NCBI GenBank assembly: GCA_030737875.1
Contig: CM060911.1
Span: 90,354,599-90,418,598 of the forward strand
Source: Allium sativum
Taxonomy: Eukaryota > Streptophyta > Magnoliopsida > Asparagales > Amaryllidaceae
Direction of reading: 5' to 3'
Length of the DNA stretch: 64,000 bases
Positions within the stretch are counted from its first letter, which is position 1, and each line of letters begins with the position of its first letter. Shown here one piece after another: positions 33,543-46,337 of the stretch. The notes beneath the pieces are model-generated. The model had not been told where the DNA came from. It did not search any database and saw only the letters and a program-made list of their open reading frames with translations. Position numbers and translations under genes: made by a program.

Positions 33543-35519
33543 CCTGAAACGACCCGCAAATACGTACTATCTGAGTTGACTAAAAACACCACACGTCCAA
33601 CTCAAATTGCACAGAAATACGACCCATTATTAGAAAGAAGTTAGAGGATGAGAAATAGAAAGAAAGAAATATTAGAATAGAAGAAAACAAAGATCACAAC
33701 TCACAGCGGAACGAATAAAATATATTATATAACATAAGCTCTGAAATACAGATCTGTTCTGTAAATATATACATACCATCATCAGAGTACACATAACATT
33801 TGATTCAGCGGAAGTAACTCTAAATAACTAACATTGAAGCCTCTAGCTTCAAGCTCCTCCAAATGTATCTGTAAAGGCCTGAAACACTTGACTGCCCGTA
33901 CAAATTTGGGCACCCAAGAGTTTAGGGAAAACAAAACAAAATAAACTCTGGGTCAGTCATGGGACTGGTGTGAGTAAACTCCAACCACTTGTTTAACTTT
34001 CAAAACTCTTTTCGAAAGAAAAGATAATAGTAAGACCAGCCCACACATAAACATGGACGGTTTTTACCTTACTATAACCCAAAACACTTTGATATCAAAT
34101 CCAATGATATTATATTAATGTCTACATCAAATAAATAACCAAATATCAGAACGCTTGCATCTCACGCTCCACATATATAGTATAAAATCAAAAACCGCAT
34201 GGCGCTTATTGGAGATTGGATTTCCAACATGACAAGGTATGGGACCACCTTCCGATGATGTATCTCTAGAGGCGAATACACCTGGGTTCAACAAGAACAT
34301 CTTGCAACCCGGCCCACACATGACCGACCACTCATTTCGCTTGAGTGTATCGAATGTATATCACCAATGGTTGGACTCAAACCACCGTTTCCCGAATGGG
34401 CAGAATCGATAGATTTAGAAACAAAAGGAATTTCTCTAGATAGGTGATTATACACCCTAATGGATGCGACCCACATAGCCATGCTGCCTGCCCGATTTTT
34501 GTCCTTTCCCGGTTGTTGAGGCCTGAAGCTACGAATACTTACCATTCCGTGATAGCACAATCACTTTGAATGCCACATTGTCAGATCCGTTAATCACTAG
34601 TTGAGTTTGCACAAATATTCTGGATATTATGCTAAGGGATAAATCCGTTGCAACCATATATATTCATACAGACCAACCCATTTGATCATTGGAAATACTC
34701 TGTCAGACATTCGTCCATTTTCGTTCGTTCTGGGATTGAACGAAGCCGAAGGCACTGTTTCTATAAATAGAAAAGCCCTTGCACTTTACTCCGTCTTCAA
34801 TATATTCAGCATACTTGGTTCGCAACGCTTATGCCGATACGGAGTGGTTCTTCGGATAATAATCCAACCGGTCTCTCCATATTGACAACGATGGTCAAAA
34901 ACTTCGATAGTCTGTGATTTAACTATCGAATAAAAACAAGTGTTCATCCAACATATCAAACAAATCACTGGGCTCTTTAATTAATATTTTATTAATTAAA
35001 TCTCTTCTATATTCTCTTATCAATATTTGTTAACCAAATATTTCAATAATCATCTCGGCCTCTTATGCCATTTGGAAAACGTTTCCAAATATCAACTTCT
35101 TTTATTTTCTATATATTAGAAAAATCTCTATTTGCAATTGAAAACAATTTCAATCATTTATCTCTATTCCCTTTTGTTTACAACATTCGATTTTTATATT
35201 CACTTTACTATCGAATTCAATAACTCGATACAATGATTTCAAATTATCAAAATATCTTAAAAATATTCTAACTCCTTACATTTCCGGAAAATTTCGCCAT
35301 AACCTCCCCTGTATCGGGAGCATCGGGAAATTTCAAATAGCTTTCCCGGTCCTTCTAATCTCAAAAAGAAAAAGAAGAAGCCAAGCGGCCAGCCGATACG
35401 GCGCATAAAACTCATATATGAATTTAAACATGTACCTTTTTGTCAGGCACATAAATAAAAATCTTCATATACTCCATCCCATATCTGTTTAACACCTGTT
35501 CACCTGTTTTCCATTCAGT

Positions 35520-37510
35520 TTAACTCAATCCAATCGTTTGAATTCAATTTTTGAATAGTTTGAATTCAGTTTCGCTCAATTATTCTTTAATTAGCCTTTT
35601 TGCCTATTTCACTTCTTTGTTGAACATAACATGTTCAAATAAAATATTTAACTGGCTCACAACCAAATTGAATTTCAATTTCAATTCTAGTTTCCTTTTT
35701 TTTTTTGATTTCGAATATAAATTTTCAAATCGAATTCGCTTATTCAAAGCCCAATATTAATTCGAAATCTCATTAACTAATTTCTATTCGAACTAGTTAA
35801 CTCCATTCAATAAATCAAAAATCCGATTTCTGTTTCAAAAATCAACCCATTACTCCACTGGAGTTCACATATATTTTATAACTCAAATCTGGATTTTTCT
35901 AAATAGAAATTTCGATTTTTATTTGCTTAAAATCCTTTAATATCATTAAATAAACCGTTATGGTTTTATAATGGTTCTGGCGCTGCTTTTCTGAAAATTT
36001 GATTTTGACATAACTCAAAATCTATACGACGAAATTCAGATTTTTCTCTTTCATTTGAAAACTATTATCAAACCGGTCCTGACGTTTCTTGTTTCAAAGA
36101 ATTTCGACTTCAATTGGGTTCTGTATACTCAATTGAAGTTCGAATCGCCAATTTACGAACTGCAGCGCCGCGGCGAGTTCGTTTTAATTATATTTATATA
36201 TATAAAACCCTTTAAACTTCTTTAAAATGAATTCAACTCTGTTTAGCTCTATTTGAATTCTTGATTCAAATTCCAATCTCACTTTTGAATTCTACATTTC
36301 AAATTCAAATTCCTTTTCTATTTGATATTCAAATTCAATACTTAAATTTCTATTTGAATTCCCTATATTCAAATTCTATATTTGAATTAATTTGAATTCT
36401 CTTATTCAAACTCTATTTTTAAATTCCATTTTAACTTCTACATTCCAATTTCTATATTTGAATTCTATTAGAATTCAAATATTCAAACTCCTTTTTAAAT
36501 TCTATATTCAGAATTCCATAATTTAAAACCCATTTGAATTTCATATTCAAATCCCATAAATCAAATCCTATTTAAATTCAAATTGAATCTCTTATATTCA
36601 AATTTCATTTTCCATTTGAATTCTAATATTCAAATTCGTTTCCAGCCCCATTTGAATTCTAATCTTCAAACTCATTTTTTTCACTATTTGAATTTCTTCA
36701 CTCAAATCCATTTGAATTCTCTTGAATTCAAATTCCATTTCAAAACCATTTGGATTTCCTATTTTGAAATCCTATTTGAAATTCTATTTCCAATTCTACT
36801 TTGAAATCCTATTTTCAAAGTTTATTTCAAATTCTATTTTGAAATCTCATATTCAAATTTCTACTTGAATTTCTGTATTCAATTCCATGTTCAAATTAAA
36901 TACTCGAATTTCTATTTCAAATCTCAATTCAAATCTCATATTTAAATTCCATTCAAATCTCTATTCAAATTTCACATTTGAATTCTTCCTTGAAATACTA
37001 TATTTCAAATTCTATTCAATTCTTCTTTGAAAATCTATTTTCAAAGTCTATTTTGAAATTCTACATTGAAATTCTATATTAGAATTTCTTTATTCGAATT
37101 CCTTTGAATTCAAATTTTATTTAATTTCTTGAATTCAAATTCTACTTTTCATTCTAATCTCGTCTATTCAAATTCTATTTGAACTTCTTATTTGAATTTC
37201 TAATATTCAATCCCCTTTTAAAATTCAAATATTTAACTCCCTTTTAAAATTCAAATGTTATACTCAAATTTCATTTGAGTTATATATATTTAAAAATTTC
37301 ATTTCACATCCTGTTTTGAAATTTTATTTCAAATTCCAATTTCACATTGGTGTTTCTATTTCTGAATTATCAAATGATAATTCTTTTCACTTCATTTATA
37401 ACTTCGTTATAAAAGAACTATTTATAAACTTCGTTTAAAAAGAAACTACTTGTTTTATTTTTCGAAAACAAGTTTATATTTTTATTTCCCTTTTAAAATT
37501 CAAATTTAAA
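35520..37510. repeat. TTTGAATTC/ATTCAAAT low-complexity array (LTR B)
   Basis: Counterpart of 28520-30540 with very few differences, which confirms the recent common origin of the two LTRs. Confidence 0.8.
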
Positions 37511-37676
37511 AATAGAATTTTTCCCTTTTTAAAATCTCAAGTAACCTTTCATGATATTTTTAAATATCATTGCTTAAGCCCAGTGATAAAACACACAAAG
37601 CGACCAATTATTTATTTTTCTAACACATCATATATATATATATGCAAACAAATAAACAAACAGATAATATATTTTT

Positions 37677-37698
37677 GAGGAATCCAGTTGGATTCCTC
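37677..37698. repeat. Perfect 9-bp hairpin in LTR B
   Basis: GAGGAATCC, AGTT, GGATTCCTC. Stem identical to 30671-30692, with one loop difference. Confidence 0.75.
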
Positions 37699-39689
37699 CA
37701 ACCTGTTTCCCTGCATCCACAGACGTTAGCACATAAATAATACCCATTCTGCTTCGTGGCAGAATATCGTGGTATAGAAGGTCATCCACTAATCATAGCG
37801 TGGGGCATATAGGGTAATCATCCGCTATGAAACTGCGGGCATCCGCTAATGAGACTGCGGGAATCCAACCAATCAATCAACCCAATATATATATATATAG
37901 CCTAAATAACTAATATATATATATATAAAATAACCAGAAAGCATTCACACAAGCAACAAACAATTATTTTTAACGAAATAAAAATAATTCTAAACGTGAG
38001 TGAGATTTACTCACCAGGGTTTTCCATTGCCAAGTATCCATTTATTCCAAATCGTCTTGCGTAATTATATACCTTTCTTCCTTGACCTATGTACGAAGCA
38101 ACATCAACAATTACTGATAAATTCCATTGAGATAAACCCCAAAATATTCTTCGACATTTCACCGAACATTTTCCGTGCATCTACTTCTCCATTGCTAGAC
38201 TTCCCCAAATTCAGATCGCAATATGAACAGTGCCTCCCATCACCTTGTTCAATGGTTCAAACGCCTACCAGATCGCACTTCCAGGCATCGTGACCCCTTC
38301 TATTAATCGCCCTCTCACAAATGTCGGAACCCCTATGGCCTAAGCACCATACCAGATCCGATGTGAAACAATCACCGCATCTTCAGTACTATCGTGACCT
38401 ACACCCACGCTCGTTGGTTCGAAGTCGCACTACCACCCTCACAGTCGATCGCGACTAAACTCCTGAGCTGCTGATTGCCTTGAACGGCAATGCCTTTTTT
38501 ATTGAAGAATTGTTCGATCCTCATCGTCGAATTAACCCCAATGCCATCACCTGAACCTGAGACTTCTCCTAGGGCACTTGCTTCCTCAGGCTTGAATACA
38601 AACTACTCGAAGACCCCCCTTTTCCGATTTGCTGAAAATCGATGCTTTTAGATTTCCCACTGGATGGATTAAAACTGAAAAGGTGCAAGCTCGCGTATAA
38701 AGATAAGTGCGGCTTCTGATTGAAACAAAGAAGTGATGCCGTTTTGATTGAGGCTGACTTCGAAACAATTAAAACGAAAGAGGATTGATTTTTGATTTAA
38801 AGTGGAGCGCTGCCATTTTATTTGTTTACTGAAGTTGTTGTTCAATTCTTCAGAACTGATGGGAGATGGAGTCGAGATTTTATATAGATGTGGACAGAAA
38901 CATATAGTACGAAATCCATTAATCCCTTGTTTATTTGATACTAAAGTAGGGAGACAGAATTTTGGCTCGAGGAAGGAGTAGCTGCGCGATTTTTAGTTTT
39001 TAGGTCGGCTGATTTGATTTTGTCTGATTTTATTATATAAAATATTTCGAAATATCTCGTGGTTCCTAAATAGCAAATCCCGAACCGCTATCCAACAGTA
39101 AGGACCAATGTATGCCGGTTATATCATCATTCTAAACTTAATGAATCTGGTTCTGAGATTTTAATTTGAACGTATAATTAAAATAGCCATACTAATTCAT
39201 TTTAAATTCAAAACAAATAATTTCTTCAAAAATGAATTTCTATTGTCATCGTTCAGTTTTATCTTCGAATTGAATTATTTCAAACTTCTCGTATTTCGAT
39301 GAAATAAATCGTATTTCGATTATTTAATCGAAATCTAGTATAAAAATTCTTTTATATTATCAACACAATATTTAAAACGATATTAAATATTTAAAATAAA
39401 TTGACCAAAAATCCGGGTCGTTACAGTATGTGGCCCCACTAAATTGAAATGTGTGTTTAAATTGAATATATAAAGAAGTACACTTTAAATTCAACGGAAA
39501 CTGATTCAAACGATCAAATCAGCTTGTGATACATATCCCATTGTGTTCGGAATGGGGGTAAAACGCTATGCGCGACAGGCGGTGGGCCTCGTTTCGAGGT
39601 CGTATGTATAAGTCAACCTTTTTGCAAAAATATAAATAATTAAATAAAAAAATAAAATAATATAATTTCCCTCCTTTATCTTTCTTCTT

Positions 39690-39994
39690 GCCCCCCTCCC
39701 CCCCCCCCCCCCCCCCCGTTCATTTTTATTTCAAACGGAAAGAAGGAAAAAAAAACCCTAAAAGCTATCGACCACCCCCCTTAGGCGAACGCCGCCGACG
39801 AAGCTATCGCCGCCCCCCCTCCCCAGAGCGCACGAGCGCGACGAAGACGAGCCCCCCCTTCTTCGAATTCAAACCACCACCGAAGACCACCCACCTCCAG
39901 CACCTCTTGCCGCCTGTCCCTCCTCCAACCGCGACGCCTCCCCGACGCCGCTAAGAGCAGCAGCAGCCCCCCCCCCTCGCCGATCAATGTAAGT
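39690..39994 (+). other. GC-rich leader exon of the C LTR with GTAAGT donor
   Basis: A poly-C tract (about 39693-39718) is followed by a CCG-rich leader ending GATCAAT then GTAAGT (39989-39994), after which the sequence turns AT-rich. The open frame through it (39688-39954, Pro/Arg-rich, 88 codons) is best explained by composition, as the matching region of LTR1/LTR2 does not keep it. Confidence 0.55.
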
Positions 39995-41627
39995 CGTTTT
40001 AGGTTATTTTATTTTTAATTTTATTCTGTAAAACTGTTTTTTTTCCAAAGTATTTAAAAACTGATTTTATAAAACATTTAAAAACTGATTTGTTTAATAA
40101 TGTAATACTGATTTGTAGAAAAGGAAAAAAAGACTGATTTTTATGTTTTTAAATTCTGATTTTAAAAAGTATTAAAAAACTGATTTTATAAAGTATTTAA
40201 AAACTGATTTTATAAAACATTTAAAAACTGAATTTTAAAAAGAGTTTAAAACTGATTTGATTTTAAAACTTTAAATAGAAAAAGGTTTAATCTTTTTAAA
40301 GAAAAAGATTTGGACTTTCTATAGAAAAAGGTTTAAACTTTAAAAAGAAAAAGATTTGATCTTTAAAATAGAAAAGACGGAATTTTTATTAAGTAAAAGA
40401 AGTAAGATATGATTTTTATATTTTTAAAGCAATAAAAATATAATTTTTTACGTCATAGGAATATTAAAAATATAATCTTTATATTAAAAATATAATCTTT
40501 ATATTAAAAATATAATCTTTATATATTAAATAGCGAAGTCAAAATTCGATTTTTATATATTGAATAACATAGTAAAAATTCGATTTTTACATATGTAGAG
40601 AATACGGGCAACAAAGCGACAAGAAGGCGAAATAGGCGAAGATTTCTATAAAGGAAGAGTCGTAGTTAGATAGCTATTGGTGAGATTTCTGATTTAAAAA
40701 TATATATATATGTGTGTGTGAAATAAAAGTGAATTGCTATATATAAAAAAATATATATATATACGCCCCTCGTCCACAAACCATGGACGATATTTATTGG
40801 TTGAAAGTGTTGTGAAAATTGATTGATAACGAATGATTGTTTGGGATTGTTTGTGATTGATATTGGTTGATTGTGGTTGAAAAATACCCATTTGTGGTTG
40901 AGAAATATTTGGTTGAAACCACATAGGATTAGTCTGTGGAAATGAAATAAGTATATACATGCCGCCTGCGTGCGAACTAGATGCATGATCCCCATTGTCA
41001 AAAACCGCGAGGTTTTAAGGTACAGCGAGGAGCCGTACTAGGGACGGTCCCGGTTTAACTACCCTGCCGTTATGCTGCCGAAATTTTGAATAATATTCGT
41101 GTGTTTGAATTATTTTCATATGCTTAAACTATATTTATTCATTGTATAGAAAACATTCATGTGTTGAATTGATATTCATTCGCTGATTATAAATTCATGT
41201 GTTGAATGGTATTCATATTTTGAAATAAATTGTTTGATAATAAAAATCATCTTTTTATCGACTATATGAACTGTGTAAAATAACCTCGTTTTAAAAAGAA
41301 ATTGTTTTATGATAAAAATCCCATTTTTATCACCAACTTGAACTATATAGAAAATAGTGTTTTGAAATGAATTGTTTTACAATAAAAATCACATTTTTAT
41401 TGCATGCATAAATCGTTGAAATGTGAAGTGTTAAAAATAGCCACTTGTTCAAAATAAACATATATGAGTTGGAATATTCATTAATTAGCTAATGAAATGA
41501 TTTGCACCTATTTATGTAACATTAGAATGAATGGTGTTTTTAAACCAAATAGAAATCAAATATGAAGTTGAATAGAAAAGGATAAATGATAAGAACTGTA
41601 TATATATGTATATGCATATTCATTGAA

Positions 41628-41836
41628 CAGGTTATAGCAAAGGGGCTAAAGAAGAGGAATAAAATTTTGTGCCCGACAAATAGGTACACATTTACTCCTT
41701 TGTTTGGGTGATGATTTTATGAGCCTGTTGGCTAGCCGCTTGGCTTTTTCTTTTTCTTTTTGAGATTAGAAGGACCGGGAATGCTATTTGCGATTTCTCA
41801 ATGCTCCCGGTGCAGGGGAGGTTATGGCGAAATTTT
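41628..41836 (+). other. Conserved CT-rich block in the C LTR
   Basis: After CATTGAACAG come GTTATAGC, GTGCCCGACAAATAGGTACA, GCCGCTTGGC, a CTTTTT run, GACCGGGAATGC, ATGCTCCCGGTGCAGGG and GTTATGGCGAAATTT. Same block as 18069-17845 in the M interior. Confidence 0.78.
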
Positions 41837-42144
41837 CGAAAAATTTAAGGTGTTAGAAAAATATTTGAAGTGAAAACGATATGGAAATCATTGAATGAAC
41901 TATATTTATATAAATATATAAATATAAATAAAATTAAAACGAAACGAGGCCGTGCAGTTCGTATTTTGAAACCGTGATTTCAAACAACTAGTACGGGAAA
42001 TCCGACCATTGGATTTTCCCGAAACCTCAATCGTCGGGTTCGCCTTGGAATAATCTTTCCAACGGCACCAACCTTGTAAAAATCCAACGGTTGGATTGTC
42101 TGGAATGTTTAATTCAAATCTAAAGAAAAATAGCGCCAGAAGCG

Positions 42145-42145
<1 letters not shown>

Positions 42146-42185
<40 letters not shown>
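42146..42185. repeat. (AT)n microsatellite in the C LTR
   Basis: A run of about 20 TA dinucleotides between two diverged blocks that share AAACAGCGCCA/AAATAGCGCCA and ATCCAACGGTT motifs (42040-42140 and 42250-42400), which may be a local duplication. Confidence 0.85.
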
Positions 42186-42188
<3 letters not shown>

Positions 42189-44294
42189 TATATTTAATGG
42201 AATAACGACGCTGCAGTTCGTGATTTGAAATCGAAAATTCAAACGATCGTACCGGGAGATCCGACCGTCGGATTTTCCCGAAACTGGAACCGTTGGATTC
42301 GCTTTGAAAAGACCTTTCTAATGATGTAAATTTTGTGAAGATCCAACGGTTAGATTTTCAGATATGTGTAAATCAAATCTGAAGAAAAACAGCGCCACGG
42401 CCGCCTTATGGCCCGAAGCGTCGTTTTGAATAAAATTGCTATTTTAAAATAAATAAAAATAGCGATAAATAGTTATAAAATATCATAAGCGATATGGAAT
42501 GGAAATAAACTGAATTTGTTTGATTTATGTGGCTTTTGATGGTTGAATGTGTTTGGTGTGAAAATTACATTAAAGAACAATATTGGTGTTGTCGAATAAT
42601 TTAACCATTGAAATAAATCGATTTGGAATTCTAAATATATACGTGAATTATTCGAAAAGGCCGAGTTAATTCTCATTCCGAATAATTGACCGACGATTGA
42701 AATTCGAAGATGAAGACGGTGGTCGAAGACCGGAGATCTTCACCTCGTTTGGATGGTAACCGAGGCCGTGATTGGGAGGCATCCCGAAATATGGGTAATG
42801 AGTGGTGATCGTCCAGACGTACGTGATGATCGATGGGTTTGGTTCGTTCAGACCCAGAACGGACATGTAAATGGACTGTGTGTCCGACATTGGATTTTAT
42901 TCTGTGTCGATTGATCTCTGTTAAATATACATCTGTTTGGCGGCGGAGAATTTATTCTTTCGCTTAACGCCCTTCTCTGAGACGTACGAGCTCAGAGGTT
43001 GTATATCGATGGACATCAATCGCATGGCGTGAATTGCCTGTGTGGCATGCTAAGATGCAGTGATCAGGGCTTCTGTTGAAAAGCAAAGTCTTGTGGTGAT
43101 GATCAAAGCACCGCCTGTGTGGCGTAGCTTTGTGTACAACGTGAATTCGCGAGCCTCACACCCCGGTATGAACCTAAAACGGGAGAAGGACCTCAGGGAG
43201 GGCATGCGTTTCTTTCTAGCTAGGGTGGTGTCAGTGACCTACCAGCCCTGACATTTATATACTTTTCACCTATGTGGTTGTTGCTGTTGCGAGGCGCCTC
43301 GGTTTGATCGGACGATCCGGGTCCGATGGAGTCATTCGTTGGCTCGTTTACGCCCCAAAGGGTGGGGAAATGTATTATTCAGGCATTTTAATCCACATCG
43401 GTGGACCGGCCCTGTCGCTCCAAGGGCCCACCTGAGTCTGGGTCCTGTGGCTCGGGCTAGAGAGTCACGAATTCGGTAAGGACTATCTTTTGCCTTGGTT
43501 CATGACGGAAATCCAATTTCCAAATACATGATCGTGCGGTTTCAGTTGTATATATATTTGGCGACATAGTGGCATGGGACGCTCATGTCGTCTATGATTG
43601 ATAGTTATGATTTGAAATTGTTTTCAAAACATATAAACACTAGCAATAATATCAAATGCCTTTGTTTTATTCGTATCAAGCATATTTTTGCCGTTATAAG
43701 GTAAAACTCTATCCTCCGGTTTGCGTTGCATTGTGTGATGGGAACTGAGTCTTATAACGGCTTCATTTTTATAAAAAGCATAGCGATGTTTAAAAGAAAG
43801 ATTTGTTCTAAAGCACTGGCAATCCAATGGAGTAAACCCGTTCCACGAAAGTGGCGTGGTCCTGTGATTAGCCAATTATATATGTGTTGAGTGGATTTCT
43901 CATACCAGTCCCATGACTGACTCGTAGTTTGTTTCACTTTCAAACTCGGGTGCCCCTTTATCTACACGGGCAGCCTTGTATTCAGGTTTAGCTGGTTCCT
44001 TCTGGATAGCTGGAGCTGAAGATGGATTCTATCATTTATTTCTTTTTATGCTGTTCAGCTCCTATTGTACATATTTTGTTTATTTCCGCTGTAGACATTT
44101 ATGTATAGCTGAACTGTATTTGTACTAAGTAAGATCCTGTATACTGTGTAACTCTGATGATTACTTTTATCCAGTATATTCTATTGTTCATTATCTGGTG
44201 TATTTATTTAATTCTGTTCTGCTATTATCTGTTTTTGTGTTATATTCCAAAGATAACCCTTGTTTCCGTCTGAACGGGAAATCGGGTCGTCTCA

Positions 44295-44892
44295 GTAGAT
44301 CTTCATATGTATATACACAGTATTTTGATCTTTATTTTCTATTTTTATGGCTGAATGTGGCTTAGTTGGCATATCTGTAAAAATGACAAAATAATACCCG
44401 AGTAAAATTTATTTATATACAAAAGATAAGATATAAGAGCATAAAATAAACACATTTCTATGTTAATCAATACCAAAGGGAATGAAATTGAATTCGAAAT
44501 GTCTCGAAAACCACAAAATTTTATTGAATTTTGTATAGACAAGAAATTGAGTGAGAGTGACATAATAATTCTAATGATTATTTGATAACACATTAATAAT
44601 TTTGAATGTATTAGTTTTAAAACAAGAAATAGATACTGATTCTAAGAAAGAAAATGTTTGGGTTAGAAAGTTCATAATTGAACTTAATTCATTTTTGATC
44701 CAATGATATACACTGTGATAACAATATGGCTATTGCTCAGGCCTAAAATTTTAAACTCATTATCGATCTAAACATATACTTAAGAAATATAATTCTTATG
44801 TGACATTGTTCACAGAAGAAATGATCATATCTACAAAGTTACAAAAGTTGTAATGTTGCAGACCCATAGAATTACACTCTGTCGTAGCAGAA
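44295..44892 (+). pseudogene. Ty1/copia RNase H relic (5' part, up to the S insertion)
   Basis: Degenerate plus-strand coding sequence. ENVWVRKFIIEL (about 44650-44685) and KHILKKYN (about 44769-44792) follow the copia RNase H pattern of a WxRxFxxEL stretch followed by a KHI-YH-type motif. Stops and frame changes are frequent. The relic continues after the solo LTR at 62334 (KFNGHTSFMS, YMNDRL, then the purine tract), as expected for the pol C-terminus next to the 3' LTR. No reverse transcriptase motif was found to the left, where the C LTR ends. Confidence 0.7.
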
Positions 44893-46119
44893 TGTAACGA
44901 ACAGGGATTTTCGTCTCCGAAAATCGACACAAAACACCGTGTCGAACATTCAAGCAATCGAAAACACCAGAACATTATTAGAAAGAAATTATAGGGTGAG
45001 ATAAGAAAGATAGAAGGTTAGAATAGAAGAAGAAGAAGATCCAACACAACACAGAGTCTCACATCGCACCGGAACAAAATATAATACAGAGATAATTCTT
45101 TATTGAGAGCTTTAAAAATATACTTACAATCATCAGAGTACATCACACATCTGGGCAGTTATAATAATCTGTCCTTATATACGACACACAGCGGAATAAT
45201 ATAACATTATACGTCTGAACTTCTCCAATCACGTCTTTGGACTTCATGTCATTCTATAACCTGAACCTGCAGACACGGGCTAACCCGAGCATTACAAACA
45301 TCAGGTCAGTCTGGTGAACCAGAGTGAGAAAACCCCTTAAGTTTAAATATCATCCAACTTGATTTTAAAGTTCAAATTCCCTTCTGAAAGAAAAGGATAA
45401 TTGTAAGACCGGTCCACTCATAATAGTGTCTAAACACAAATAAATAGAATCTAGCAGAATGCTTGAATCTCACGCCCCACATATATAGTATACAAACAAA
45501 AACCGCGGGCACTTATTGGAGATTGGATTCCGACTATGACAAGGTATGGAACCACATGAAGATAGTGTATCTCTAGAGGCGAATACACTGGGTTCAACAA
45601 GAACGTCTTGCAACCTAGCCCACACATGACCGACCACTCATTTCGCTTGAGTGTATCGAAAATATATCACCAATGGTTGGGAGCTACACACCGTTTCCCG
45701 AAAGGCACAGCATTGAAATAGAGTAAAGAAGCAAAATGAATTTCTCTAGATAGGTGATTATACACCCTAATGGAAGCGACCCACATTGCCATGTTGCCTG
45801 CCCGATTTTTGTCACTTCCCGGTTGATGAGGCTTGAGGTTTGAATTCCTTTTAGAACATTTGTCCACCATTCATGTAACACCCCGTAATTCTGTAACGCT
45901 AAGATTCACAAATCAAGGCATAATTAAAAGTTAAATTCAAAATCAAGGGAAACGGGCTATGCCATTGCGTTCGTCTCGTAATTCTACATGAAAACGAGTC
46001 CGAGTTTGCGTAAATCGGAGTCCGTATGAGGAAGATATGGCCTCCGGAAGTTTCAGCAAAGTTTAAATTTCAAAACAGACTCAGAAGCGGGCTGGGCAGG
46101 AAATTTCCCGCCCAGGACC

Positions 46120-46245
46120 CAGGTCGACTGGGGAGTCGACTGGGTAGTCGACCCCCCCCCAGGTCAACTGGGGAGTCGACTGGGTAGTCGACCCCCCCCC
46201 CCCCCCCCCGGTCGACTGGGGAGTCGACTGGTTAGTCAACCCCCC
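46120..46245. repeat. GTCGAC-rich tandem repeat in H U3
   Basis: A roughly 40-bp unit, AGGTCGACTGGGGAGTCGAC plus TGGGTAGTCGACCCCC, repeated about three times with variable C runs. The 3' LTR copy (52523-52586) has fewer units. It lies about 100-200 bp upstream of the TATA box. Confidence 0.85.
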
Positions 46246-46328
46246 TCCCCCGCTTTTTCCAGCGTTCTGAACCTGATTCGTTTCTCTGAATCTGGATGCC
46301 ATCTGACCAGATTCGTTGACTACTACAC

Positions 46329-46337
46329 TATATAAAC
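46329..46337 (+). promoter_or_regulatory. TATA box of H 5' LTR
   Basis: TATATAAAC, followed about 30 bp later by a CTTCTCTATTCACA start-site-like stretch. The 3' LTR copy is at 52697-52705. Confidence 0.7.

Larger units (their letters stand above)
32454..33544 (-). mobile_element. Interior of element G (1.09 kb, no gag-pol)
   Basis: Minus-strand order: primer site, one or two hairpins, AT-rich non-coding sequence, the GAGGACGAAATTATTTTAAG box and the GGGGGGAAGAA purine tract. No frame longer than about 70 codons and none recognisable. Confidence 0.9.
26541..39425 (-). mobile_element. Complete element G: giant-LTR non-autonomous retrotransposon, TSD GTATG
   Basis: GTATG at 26536-26540 and again at 39426-39430 flanks a unit that starts TGAAACGACCC and ends GGGTCGTTACA. 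The LTRs are 26541-32453 (5913 bp) and 33545-39425 (5881 bp), and the interior is only 1091 bp. The primer site (minus strand, 33542-33531) lies beside the right LTR and the purine tract (32464-32454) beside the left one, so it is read on the minus strand. Block order and the GAGGACGAAATT box before the purine tract place it near Tekay/Del chromoviruses. There is no gag or pol. The LTRs differ only at scattered positions plus an AT-repeat length change, so the insertion is young. It sits inside the C LTR. Confidence 0.95.
33545..39425 (-). mobile_element. LTR B of element G (5' LTR on the minus strand)
   Basis: Starts TGAAACGACCCGC and ends CGGGTCGTTACA. Nearly identical to LTR A throughout. 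Conserved block at 35506-35290, candidate intron 38014-35504. Confidence 0.94.
25890..44294 (+). mobile_element. LTR of element C, interrupted by element G
   Basis: Starts TGTAACGACCCAGAAAATC and ends ATCGGGTCGTCTCA. The LTR sequence is 25890-26540 plus 39431-44294 (about 5.5 kb), with G and one copy of the 5-bp duplication in between. The blocks are inverted relative to LTR1/LTR2: the terminal block at 26100-26300, GC-rich leader at about 39690-39988, donor GTAAGT at 39989, acceptor-like TTGAACAG at 41623-41630, the conserved block at 41628-41836, and the CCTGTGTGGC region at 43030-43130. The flanking bases after it (GTAGA) match neither those before LTR1 nor anything else here. Confidence 0.85.

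Noticed and set aside
39688..39954. Pro/Arg-rich 88-codon frame as a gene
   Set aside because: It arises from a poly-C tract and CCG-rich leader, and the matching leaders in LTR1/LTR2 do not keep the frame.
40666..41001. Minus-strand 111-codon frame (and its overlapping 88-codon frame)
   Set aside because: Lies in the intron-like part of the C LTR on the antisense strand; composition-driven and not matched in LTR1/LTR2.
10764..44294. M plus C as one element with outer LTRs and a common TSD
   Set aside because: The outer LTRs are in opposite orientation and the flanks ATGGG and GTAGA differ.
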